In this document: positions 1-6,951 of the stretch, one piece after another
Layout: each line of letters starts with the position of its first letter
How positions within the stretch are numbered: position 1 is the first letter of the stretch
Origin: Ilumatobacter sp.
Lineage (GTDB): Bacteria > Actinomycetota > Acidimicrobiia > Acidimicrobiales > Ilumatobacteraceae
Assembly: GCA_013002175.1 (NCBI GenBank)
Contig: JABDKP010000021.1
Span: forward strand, 1-44,469
Direction: 5' to 3'
DNA: 44,469 nucleotides
Notes under the pieces: model-generated
Databases searched by the model: none
Seen by the model: the letters and a program-made list of their open reading frames with translations, nothing else
Told to the model about the DNA's origin: nothing
Translations under genes and position numbers: made by a program

Positions 1-588
1 GAGCAGGAGGCGGCGGCCCGCGCAGCCGCCGGCAGCAGCGGCCGGGGCGGGAGTTCCTCGGGCGGCGGATCATCGTCGGGCGGGTCATCCGGTGGCGGCT
101 CGTCCGGCGGCTCGTCGTCGTCGGGCGGGTCATCGGGAAGTGGGTCGTCGGGCGGGTCGTCCGGCGGGAGTGCCGCGCCGTCGCCACCGCCGTCGAACGC
201 CGGGAGCGGGATGGCCTGCCCCGTCAGCGGTCCCCGAGCGTTCGCCGACACGTGGGGTGCTCCCCGTTCGGGGGGTCGCCGCCATCAGGGCGTCGACATG
301 ATGTCGCCGACCGGCACGACGCTCGTCGCCGTCGAATCCGGCTCCGTCCGGTTCTCGAGCAACCGGCTCGGCGGCAACGCCGCCTGGCTCACGGGCAACA
401 GCGGGACGAAGTACTACTACGCCCACCTCAACGGCTACATCGGGTCGAGCCGATCCGTGTCGCGCGGCGAGCCGATCGGCACCGTCGGGTCCACCGGCAA
501 CGCCGGGACGCCGCACCTCCACTTCGAGGTGCACCCCGGCGGCGGCCGGGCGGTCAACCCCTACCCGTACGTCCGCGCCGTCTGCTGA
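1..588 (+). CDS. M23 (LytM) family metallopeptidase, 5' end outside window
   Basis: Only the C-terminal part is present; the frame is open from base 1. The first 65 or so residues are an Ala-rich stretch followed by a long Gly/Ser linker, typical of a surface or secreted cell-wall enzyme. The rest is a LytM/M23 domain: HQGVD carries the first zinc ligands (H-x3-D) and HLHFEV near the end carries the catalytic H-x-H. Family members cut peptidoglycan cross-bridges or act as degenerate amidase activators; here the metal ligands are intact, so activity is likely. The protein ends in a short PYPYVRAVC tail. A hairpin follows 5 nt after the stop. Secretion is inferred, because the N-terminus is not visible. 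Confidence 0.88.
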   Translation, partial: EQEAAARAAAGSSGRGGSSSGGGSSSGGSSGGGSSGGSSSSGGSSGSGSSGGSSGGSAAPSPPPSNAGSGMACPVSGPRAFADTWGAPRSGGRRHQGVDMMSPTGTTLVAVESGSVRFSSNRLGGNAAWLTGNSGTKYYYAHLNGYIGSSRSVSRGEPIGTVGSTGNAGTPHLHFEVHPGGGRAVNPYPYVRAVC

Positions 589-592
589 TCGA

Positions 593-621
593 GTCAACGT
601 TGTGCCAGGCACAACTTTGAC
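593..621. terminator. hairpin terminator after the M23 gene
   Basis: Inverted repeat with 14-bp arms and a one-base loop centre; one mismatch between the arms. The core GTTGTGCC-A-GGCACAAC is the same as in the hairpin at 2152-2186. Flanking TTTGAC gives a weak T-rich edge. Termination is inferred from position just after a stop codon. Confidence 0.6.
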
Positions 622-624
622 GTC

Positions 625-667
625 GGGACGTTTGGCCCTGATCGCCCCGCGCGCGGGCCCACAGACT
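625..667 (+). promoter_or_regulatory. DosR-type box and -10 for the multicopper oxidase
   Basis: Box GGGACGTTTGGCCC at 625-638, then 23 nt, then -10 CAGACT at 662-667. The predicted start of transcription is 674, the A of a short leader ORF. Confidence 0.65.
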
Positions 668-673
668 GCATGG

Positions 674-703
674 ATGCACCCGATTTCCGGATCCCTGCGA
701 TGA
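674..703 (+). other. possible leaderless 9-codon leader ORF overlapping the oxidase start
   Basis: ATG at 674 opens a frame for MHPISGSLR and stops with TGA at 701-703, which overlaps the ATG at 700 of the oxidase (ATGA). The ATG coincides with the start site predicted from the box. Translation of the leader is inference; it could couple or attenuate oxidase translation. Confidence 0.3.
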
Positions 704-2136
704 CCACCGTCGAAACACCCCCCTCCGCTGGGCCCGGTGACGGCCCACCGGACACCTACCCCCGCCTCGACCGCTCCGCCTCGTCGATGGAGGGCACGGG
801 CGTCTTCCTGCTCGCGGCGGCGGTGATCGTGGTCATGATCGCGGGGATCGTCGTCATCGGGCTGGTTGCACTGTTGCGCGACAACTCCACGGCGGCGTCG
901 ACGGCGACCACCAACCTCGAGGTCTCGCTGACCGAGTTCGCCATCGACGGTCAGCTCACCGCGCCCGAGGGCAACGTCGTGCTCAACGTGTTCAACGACG
1001 GCGCGATCGAGCACAACCTGGCGATCAGGGGCACGGACATCCGCTCGAAGAACCTGCTCTCGCGGGGACTCGACATCGTCAACATCCCCAACCTGTCCGC
1101 CGGCACGTACGAGCTGTACTGCACGATCGCCGGCCACGAAGGCTCGGGGATGACCGCCGAACTCGTCATCACTGCGGGCGGCGAGGCCGCGCCTGCCGCG
1201 GCGGCCGAGGGCCACGAGATGACTGCGGCCGAGATGGACCAGGTGATGATCGACTCGATGCTCGCCTTCCCGACAGCCACCGAGGGCAGCGGCAACCAGT
1301 TGCTCGACTTCGAAGTGCTGGCCGACGGTACGAAGCAGTTCGAGCTGACCGCGGCGATCACGCCGTGGGAGGTGTCACCCGGCCAGATCGTCGAGGCGTG
1401 GAGCTACAACGGGATGGTGCCCGCGCCGCAGATCAAGGTCGACGTGGGCGACAAGGTGCAGGTGATCGTGCACAACGAGACGCCGATGGGCACCGACGTG
1501 CACTGGCACGGCATCCACACGCCGAACGACCAGGACGGCGTGTCGCCGTACACCCAGGACCCGATCAGTGCCGGCGAGACGTTCACGTACGAGTTCGTCG
1601 CGGAGGACCCCGGCATCGGTATGTACCACGCCCATCTCCACAGCCAGATCTCGGTCCCGAACGGGATGTTCGGGGCGTTCATCATCGGCGAGAACCCGCT
1701 CCCCCGAGGACAGACGATCAGCGGGGTCACGATCCCCGAGGACCTCGAAGTGGCGACCGAACTGCCGATGGTGCTCAACGACGCGGGAGTGATCGGCCTG
1801 TCGTTGAACGGCAAGAGCTTCCCGGCGACCGAGCCGCTGGTCATGGAAGAAGGCTCGTGGGCGGCGGTGCACTACTACAACGAGGGCCTGACCAGCCATC
1901 CGATGCACCTCCACCAGTTCCCGGCGCTCGTCTACGCCAAGGACGGGTTCCCGCTCGACCAGCCGTACTACGCCGACACGATCAACGTGGCGCCGGGTGA
2001 GCGGTACTCGATCCTGTTCCAGGCCGAGGATCCCGGGACCTGGGTGTGGCACTGCCACATCCTCACCCACGTCGAACGCGACGACGGCATGTTCGGCATG
2101 GTTACCGCCGTCGTCGTGACGCCGAAGGAGACCTGA
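700..2136 (+). CDS. membrane-anchored cupredoxin / two-domain multicopper oxidase fusion
   Basis: The protein has 478 residues. A cytoplasmic N-terminus is followed by one membrane segment (about residues 35-58). Next is a plastocyanin-like domain with a type-1 copper pattern (an early His, then YCTIAGHEGSGM). The C-terminal half is a two-domain laccase-like oxidase with all four copper motifs: HWHG (H268/H270), YHAHLH (near 310), HPMHLH (near 400) and WHCH with a downstream Met (near 451). These form a type-1 site in the last domain and a trinuclear O2-reducing site. The substrate is unknown. It is not a NirK nitrite reductase, because the second motif is HAH, not HC. The start at 700 is preferred over an in-frame ATG at 670, which lies upstream of the predicted transcription start. 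A DosR-type box lies upstream. Confidence 0.85.
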   Translation: MTTVETPPSAGPGDGPPDTYPRLDRSASSMEGTGVFLLAAAVIVVMIAGIVVIGLVALLRDNSTAASTATTNLEVSLTEFAIDGQLTAPEGNVVLNVFNDGAIEHNLAIRGTDIRSKNLLSRGLDIVNIPNLSAGTYELYCTIAGHEGSGMTAELVITAGGEAAPAAAAEGHEMTAAEMDQVMIDSMLAFPTATEGSGNQLLDFEVLADGTKQFELTAAITPWEVSPGQIVEAWSYNGMVPAPQIKVDVGDKVQVIVHNETPMGTDVHWHGIHTPNDQDGVSPYTQDPISAGETFTYEFVAEDPGIGMYHAHLHSQISVPNGMFGAFIIGENPLPRGQTISGVTIPEDLEVATELPMVLNDAGVIGLSLNGKSFPATEPLVMEEGSWAAVHYYNEGLTSHPMHLHQFPALVYAKDGFPLDQPYYADTINVAPGERYSILFQAEDPGTWVWHCHILTHVERDDGMFGMVTAVVVTPKET

Positions 2137-2151
2137 CCACCCCGCCCGACG

Positions 2152-2186
2152 CCTGACAAAGTTGTGCCTGGCACAACTTTGTCAGG
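2152..2186. terminator. bidirectional hairpin between convergent genes
   Basis: Perfect inverted repeat with 17-bp arms around a single T. It lies 15 nt after the oxidase stop and covers the stop codon of the minus-strand CoA-transferase gene. The A-run and T-run edges (ACAAAG and CTTTGT) suit termination in both directions. It shares its core with the hairpin at 593-621. Confidence 0.75.
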
Positions 2187-3474
2187 TGTAGTTCATCTCG
2201 TTGGCTTGACGCATCAGGTCGTCACGGTGGTCGGGGTGGGCGATCGCAATCAGCGCGAGCGTGCGCTCCCGAATCGACCGGCCGCGCAGTTCGGCGACCC
2301 CCCACTCGGTGACGATCTTGTCGACGGTGTTCTTCGGTGTCGTGACCACGTCGCCGCGCAGCAGCTGCGGCACGATCCGCGACTCACCCTTCGACGTCGT
2401 CGAGTGCAGCACGACGAAGCCCTGCCCGCCGTCGGAGTACATCGCCCCCCTGGCGAAGTCGTTCTGGCCGCCGGAGGACGAGAAGTACAGCCCGCCGATC
2501 GTCTCCGATGCGCACTGGCCGAGGAAGTCGACCGAGAGCGTCGCGTTGATCGAGACGAAGTCGGTCTCCTGCGCGATCACCCGCGGGTCGTTGACGTAGC
2601 GAACCGCGTGCAGCTCGATCGCAGTGTTCTCGTGCAGGAACTCGTGCAACCGCTTCGTGCCGAGGGCGAACGTCCCGACCGTCTTCGTCCGGTTCAGCCG
2701 CTTGCGCACACCGTTGACGACGCCGAGCTCCATCAGATCGACGACGCCATCGGACAGCAGCTCGGTGTGCACGCCGAGATCCTTGTGCCCGTCGAGCGCC
2801 GCCATGATCGCGTTCGGGATCGCCCCGATCCCGGTCTGGATCGTGGCCCCGTCCGGGATCCGAGCGGCGACGAACTCGGCGATCTTCGTGTCGATGTCGT
2901 CGGGCCGCTTCGGGATGATCTCCTTCAGCGGCCGGTCGCTGCGACACCATCCGGCAACCTGCGAGACGTGGATCTGGTTGCGCCCGAACGTCCGTGGCAT
3001 TGCATCGGTGACTTCGAGGAAGAACCGGCCGCGTCCGATGAAACTCGCCGTGTAGTCGGCGGAGACACCGAGCGAGAAGTAGCCGTGACGGTCCGGTGGC
3101 GACGCGGCGGCGACGACCAGTGGGTCGGCGGTCCGGCTGCGCATCAGGCTGTAGACCTCCGAGAAGTGGCCGGGCACGAGTCCGATCGTGCCGTTCGCGA
3201 AATGCGGGCGGGTGATGTAGGAGAGGAAGTACGAGATGTGCTTCAGCCCGGGACGGAACTCACCGCGGAGGTACGGCCGGTCGTGGATCGCGTGCATCTG
3301 CAGCACCCGTACGCCGACGAACCGGTGCGGGTCCGCCGCGGCCGCGTCCTCGACGGCATCCAGCACGGCGGTCGGCTCCCCGTTGGCCAGCGGCACGATC
3401 AGCTGCGTGCCGTGTCCGATCAGGTCGAGCACATCGGCAGGCACATGCGGGGCGTCCATCGATGTCGTCATCAC
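2182..3474 (-). CDS. acetyl-CoA hydrolase/transferase family protein (4-hydroxybutyrate CoA-transferase-like)
   Basis: The 430 residues match the usual length of the acetyl-CoA hydrolase/transferase family, which moves CoA between acyl-CoA and a carboxylic acid such as acetate, 4-hydroxybutyrate or butyrate. The conserved HTELLSDG segment carries the glutamate (about residue 238) that forms the glutamyl-CoA intermediate. GIGAIPNA and the C-terminal GVAELRGRSIRER are also typical of the family. The exact substrate cannot be read from sequence. The start has two adjacent ATGs and no strong ribosome site. No clear DosR-type box was seen upstream, so it may not belong to the surrounding regulon. 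A role in acetate or 4-hydroxybutyrate metabolism beside PFOR and lactate dehydrogenase is inference. Confidence 0.82.
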   Translation of the reverse strand: MMTTSMDAPHVPADVLDLIGHGTQLIVPLANGEPTAVLDAVEDAAAADPHRFVGVRVLQMHAIHDRPYLRGEFRPGLKHISYFLSYITRPHFANGTIGLVPGHFSEVYSLMRSRTADPLVVAAASPPDRHGYFSLGVSADYTASFIGRGRFFLEVTDAMPRTFGRNQIHVSQVAGWCRSDRPLKEIIPKRPDDIDTKIAEFVAARIPDGATIQTGIGAIPNAIMAALDGHKDLGVHTELLSDGVVDLMELGVVNGVRKRLNRTKTVGTFALGTKRLHEFLHENTAIELHAVRYVNDPRVIAQETDFVSINATLSVDFLGQCASETIGGLYFSSSGGQNDFARGAMYSDGGQGFVVLHSTTSKGESRIVPQLLRGDVVTTPKNTVDKIVTEWGVAELRGRSIRERTLALIAIAHPDHRDDLMRQANEMNYT

Positions 3475-3528
3475 CGCACACCGTACGAGGACGCGCGCGC
3501 TCGCGCCCCAACGTCGGCTGCCCTCCGG

Positions 3529-3675
3529 TCAGTCGTGGGGCAGCTCGTGCACTTCGAGCCCGGCCACGACGGCGGCATGATCGGGGTGGTCGTTGACCAC
3601 GTGATCGATCAGCTCGGCGTGGTACGTGAACACGAGATCACAGTACGGGCACGTGCGGGTTTCGTGTTTCCTCAT
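3529..3675 (-). CDS. small C2H2 zinc-finger protein (48 aa)
   Basis: A 48-residue protein with one classical finger: CPYC, 12 residues, then H-x4-H (HVVNDH). A good ribosome site, AGGAG, lies 5 nt before the ATG. The start overlaps the stop of the P-type ATPase gene (ATGA), so translation is probably coupled. It is therefore the last gene of the CMD-like / ATPase / zinc-finger operon under the box at 6795. The function is unknown; metal sensing or nucleic-acid binding are possibilities. The acidic, His-rich C-terminus might bind metal. Confidence 0.75.
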   Translation of the reverse strand: MRKHETRTCPYCDLVFTYHAELIDHVVNDHPDHAAVVAGLEVHELPHD

Positions 3676-6578
3676 CTCGCTCCTGGTTCCATCATGGACA
3701 CATTCCGGCGCCGCGCGCCAGGGGCGTCGTGCGCGGCCGGGCGCGGTCCGGGACGGCGCCTCATGCGGACGACGAGCTTGCGGATCTCGTCGGCGACGAG
3801 CACCGAGCTGGCGAGAGCGAGGCAGATCGCCCACCGGCGCCCGTCGAGCGGCACGGTGTCGAAGGCCCGGTTGAGCGGTCCGACGTGGACGACGGCGACC
3901 TGGAGGACCACCGTGACCGCCACGGCCGCCCAGAGCAGGCGGTTGTCGAACGGACGGACGAACGCGCTGACCACGTCGGACCGGGAGTTGAAGGCGTTGA
4001 AGATCTGCGCCAGCACGACGGTCGTGAACGCCATCGTCCGCGCTGTCGCGAGGTCGCCCGATCCGCCGAGCATCCCACCCGGCAGCTCCAGATCGAGGGC
4101 GACGAGTCCGGCGAGCGCGGTCACGACCCCGACCAGCACGATCGTCATCAACATCGGTGCGTCGATCACCCGGTCCGTCAGCGCGCGGGGTTGGTCCGAC
4201 ATCACGTCCTCGACGGCCGGATCGACACCCAGCGCGAGCGCCAGCACGCTGTCGGTCAACAGGTTGATCCACAGGATCTGAGTCGCGAGGAGCGGCACCG
4301 CGAGCCCCTCGGTCGAGTCCGCGAGCCCGAGCAGGCCGGCCGCGAGGACACCGATCAGGACGACGAGCACCTCGCCCGTGTTCGAGGCGAGCAGGTACCG
4401 GAGGAACTTGCGGATGTCCGCGAAGATCTCGCGGCCCTCGCGGACCGCGTGCAGGATCGTCGCGAAGTTGTCGTCGGCGAGGATCATGTCCGCCGCTTCC
4501 TTCGACACCTCGGTGCCGTTGATGCCCATCGCGACACCGATGTCGGCCTGCTTCAGTGCCGGCGCGTCGTTGACCCCGTCGCCGGTCATCGCGACGATCT
4601 GACCCTGATCCTGAAGCGTCTCGACGATCCGCAGCTTGTGTTCGGGTGCGACCCGCGCGAAGACCGAGTTGCGGTCGACGACGTCCGCGAACTGGTCGTC
4701 GTCCAGCGCCACCAGCTCGCGTCCGGTGATGCCCTGACCGGTCGGCTCGCGGTCGATGCGGCCGATGCCGAGTTGTGCGCCGATGCGGGTCGCCGTACGC
4801 GGATGATCGCCGGTGATCATCAGTACGCGCACGCCGGCCCGGTTCGCCTCGGCGATCGCCGCAGCAGCTTCCGGGCGCGGCGGGTCGATGATGCCGACGA
4901 CACCGAGGTGGATCATGTCCCGCTCGATCGACTCGTCGACGGGTCGCTGCAGCGTGTCGATCGGCCGGTACGCCACGGCGAGCGTGCGCAGCGCCTGGTC
5001 GCCGAGCCGGTCGACCTGTGCGGCGATCTCGGCTCGCCGCTCGGCAGTGAGCGCCACCACTGCGCCGGCAACACGTTCGTGGGTACATCGCTCGGCCAGC
5101 ACCTCGGGCGCGCCCTTCGTGACGACCATCAGCTCGGCGCCGCCCGCGGAACTCTCGACGGTGGACATCAACTTGCGGTCAGAGTCGAACGGCACCTCCG
5201 CGACCCGCTGGAAGTTCCGCTGACGTCGCTCGTCGCCTCCCAGCTTGCGCTCGGCCACGAGGAAGGCGATCTCGGTCGGGTCGCCGACGACCTCCCACCG
5301 GCCGGCCGCATCGGCGCGAATCGAGGCGTCGTTGGCGAGACTGCCGGCCCGCAGCACGAGCTCGATCTCGTCGATGACTCCCCCATCGGTGATCGGCTCG
5401 CCGTGCTCGACCAGGTGGCCGACCGGTTCGTACCCGATGCCGGTCAGCTCGGCGTCGGTCGAGGCGGTGAGCACGCGCACGATCGTCATCTCGTTGCGGG
5501 TCAGCGTGCCGGTCTTGTCGGTGCAGATCACCGACGCGGAGCCCAGCGTCTCCACCGACAGCAGCTTCTTGACGATCGCCCGCTTGTCCGCCATCCGCTT
5601 CACACCGAGGGCGAGCACCACGGTGAGGATTGCCGGCAGGCCCTCCGGGATCGCGGCGACCGCGAGTGAGACGCCGACGAGGAGGGCATCGAACAGGTCA
5701 GCGGCCGACGACACATCGGACGTCGCGACGATTGCGGCCACGACCACCGACGACAGCGCGATCACGGCGACGCCGAGCATCTTGCCGAGCCAGTCGATCT
5801 GCTGCTGCAACGGCGTCCGCTCCTGCGTCGTGGCGTCGAGCATCGAAGCGATCCGGCCGATCTCGGTCGCCATGCCGGTCGCCACCACGACCCCGCGGCC
5901 TCGTCCGCGGCTGACCGCGGTGCCGTTGAAGACCATGTTGGTCCGGTCGGCGAGCTGCGTGTGCGCGACGAGCGAGCCGCGCTGCTTCGCGACCGGTTCG
6001 CTCTCGCCGGTCAGCGCGGCCTCGGCGACTTCGAGGGACGCGCTCTCGACGACTCGGCAGTCGGCGCCGACCGCGTCGCCCTCCGCCAGGAGCACCACAT
6101 CGCCGGGCACCAACTCGCTGCTCGGGATCGACCGGGTCACCGCATCACGGACGACGGTGCTCCGGGTGCCCGTCAGCATCTGCAGGGCACGGACCGCATG
6201 CAGCGCCCGCGTCTCCTGCCAGAACCCGATCAGCGCGTTGAGCGCCACGATCGCCGCGATGACGATCGCCTCCAACGGCGCCCCGGTTGCGCCCTCGCTC
6301 GCCCATGCACCCAGCGAGATCGCGATCGCGACGAGCAGCAGGACCACGAGTGGATCGTCGAATTGCTCGACGAAGCGGCGCCAGGCCGGTACCGGTGCCG
6401 CCGCGACCAGCTCGTTGGATCCATGGCGCGACCGTCGCTCGGCGACGTCCGCCGCGTCCAGCCCACGGTCGGCGTCGACGCGCAGCTCGGCGCACACGTC
6501 GTCGGCGTCGCGCTGCCACGGCGTGTCCGGCGTCGGGGCACCGAACCGGGCACCGGCCCGGGCGGCGGCGTCGACCAT
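3672..6578 (-). CDS. P2A-type (Ca2+-type) cation-transporting P-type ATPase, CtpF-like
   Basis: Complete 968-residue pump. In order it has an N-terminal cation-ATPase domain, the actuator motif TGES, the phosphorylation motif DKTGTLT, a nucleotide-binding domain and the hinge GDGVNDAP. Transmembrane ligand motifs match SERCA-type calcium pumps: PEGLP in M4, SNTGEV in M5 and NLLTD in M6. These suggest Ca2+ (possibly Mn2+) transport out of the cytoplasm. Its ATG directly abuts the stop of the upstream CMD-like gene with no gap, and its stop overlaps the zinc-finger start. M. tuberculosis CtpF is also a DosR-regulon P2A ATPase, which supports the regulon assignment. The ion is inferred, not shown. 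Confidence 0.9.
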   Translation of the reverse strand: MVDAAARAGARFGAPTPDTPWQRDADDVCAELRVDADRGLDAADVAERRSRHGSNELVAAAPVPAWRRFVEQFDDPLVVLLLVAIAISLGAWASEGATGAPLEAIVIAAIVALNALIGFWQETRALHAVRALQMLTGTRSTVVRDAVTRSIPSSELVPGDVVLLAEGDAVGADCRVVESASLEVAEAALTGESEPVAKQRGSLVAHTQLADRTNMVFNGTAVSRGRGRGVVVATGMATEIGRIASMLDATTQERTPLQQQIDWLGKMLGVAVIALSSVVVAAIVATSDVSSAADLFDALLVGVSLAVAAIPEGLPAILTVVLALGVKRMADKRAIVKKLLSVETLGSASVICTDKTGTLTRNEMTIVRVLTASTDAELTGIGYEPVGHLVEHGEPITDGGVIDEIELVLRAGSLANDASIRADAAGRWEVVGDPTEIAFLVAERKLGGDERRQRNFQRVAEVPFDSDRKLMSTVESSAGGAELMVVTKGAPEVLAERCTHERVAGAVVALTAERRAEIAAQVDRLGDQALRTLAVAYRPIDTLQRPVDESIERDMIHLGVVGIIDPPRPEAAAAIAEANRAGVRVLMITGDHPRTATRIGAQLGIGRIDREPTGQGITGRELVALDDDQFADVVDRNSVFARVAPEHKLRIVETLQDQGQIVAMTGDGVNDAPALKQADIGVAMGINGTEVSKEAADMILADDNFATILHAVREGREIFADIRKFLRYLLASNTGEVLVVLIGVLAAGLLGLADSTEGLAVPLLATQILWINLLTDSVLALALGVDPAVEDVMSDQPRALTDRVIDAPMLMTIVLVGVVTALAGLVALDLELPGGMLGGSGDLATARTMAFTTVVLAQIFNAFNSRSDVVSAFVRPFDNRLLWAAVAVTVVLQVAVVHVGPLNRAFDTVPLDGRRWAICLALASSVLVADEIRKLVVRMRRRPGPRPAAHDAPGARRRNVSMMEPGAR

Positions 6579-6743
6579 CTAGGCCTCGAACTGGTCGAGG
6601 GCCCGCAGCGTGTTGGTCGCGTACGTCGAGGCCGGTCCGCCCCCCATCAGCAGGGCGACGCCGATCGTCTCGTGGACCTGCTCGTTCGTGGCGCCGGCGT
6701 GGCGCAACTCGGTGCGCCGGGCAGGAACGTCGACGGTGGTCAT
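6579..6743 (-). CDS. mini carboxymuconolactone-decarboxylase/AhpD-like protein (54 aa)
   Basis: Only 54 residues, against roughly 100-130 for the family. It resembles the C-terminal half of the CMD fold (GATNEQVHETIGVALLMGGGPAS...). The redox CxxC of AhpD is absent. It is clearly expressed as a unit: AAGGAGG stands just upstream of the ATG, and the box-derived transcription start (6759) leaves a 16-nt leader containing that site. The stop abuts the ATPase start. It may be a genuine small protein, a remnant kept for its translation signals, or a partner of the ATPase. Confidence 0.75.
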   Translation of the reverse strand: MTTVDVPARRTELRHAGATNEQVHETIGVALLMGGGPASTYATNTLRALDQFEA

Positions 6744-6765
6744 CACCACCTCCTTGCTCGGTCCC

Positions 6766-6808
6766 AGCATGCCCGGCGCCGGGCGCACGAGCCAGGGGCC
6801 AAGGTCCC
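6766..6808 (-). promoter_or_regulatory. DosR-type box and -10 for the CMD-like/ATPase/zinc-finger operon
   Basis: Box GGGGCCAAGGTCCC at 6795-6808; -10 CATGCT at 6771-6766 on the minus strand; predicted start at 6759. Confidence 0.72.
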
Positions 6809-6820
6809 GGCGCGCCCCGT

Positions 6821-6863
6821 GGGACGTAGTGCCCTGTCGACCCGCTCCCGAGCCGTCGACACT
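6821..6863 (+). promoter_or_regulatory. DosR-type box and -10 for pyruvate phosphate dikinase
   Basis: Box GGGACGTAGTGCCC at 6821-6834; -10 GACACT at 6858-6863; predicted start near 6870, leaving a leader of about 82 nt. Divergent from the box at 6795. Confidence 0.68.
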
Positions 6864-6951
6864 GGTGGACGGTGCCCCATTGACAGCCGGGACTCCCGCG
6901 AGCGACGCTCGTGACGCACCGAGTAGCAGCTCGAGAACAGGAACCGACGAC

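Noticed and set aside
130-1215. Long minus-strand ORF across the M23 and oxidase genes
   Set aside because: Arg/Asp/Val-rich antisense shadow of real genes, as with many long frames in this GC-rich window; no family character.
700-2136. Copper nitrite reductase (NirK) identity for the oxidase
   Set aside because: NirK has the His-Cys pair in the first catalytic domain; here that motif is HAH and the HCH motif is in the last domain, as in laccase-type enzymes.
593-2186. Mobile element bounded by the two similar hairpins
   Set aside because: No transposase, target duplication or terminal-repeat logic; both hairpins follow stop codons and fit terminators.
3504-3517. Possible DosR-type box upstream of the CoA-transferase gene
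   Set aside because: Only the central bases fit, the outer G and C triplets are missing, and the distance to the start breaks the 35-36-nt rule.
3529-5088. 519-codon minus-strand frame ending in the zinc-finger protein
   Set aside because: Only the last 48 codons are real; the rest is an alternative frame of the ATPase gene. The ATG with AGGAG at 3675 marks the true start.
2164-5669. Very long plus-strand ORFs (705 and 646 codons) opposite the CoA-transferase and ATPase genes
   Set aside because: They are antisense to well-recognised genes and have shadow-type composition.
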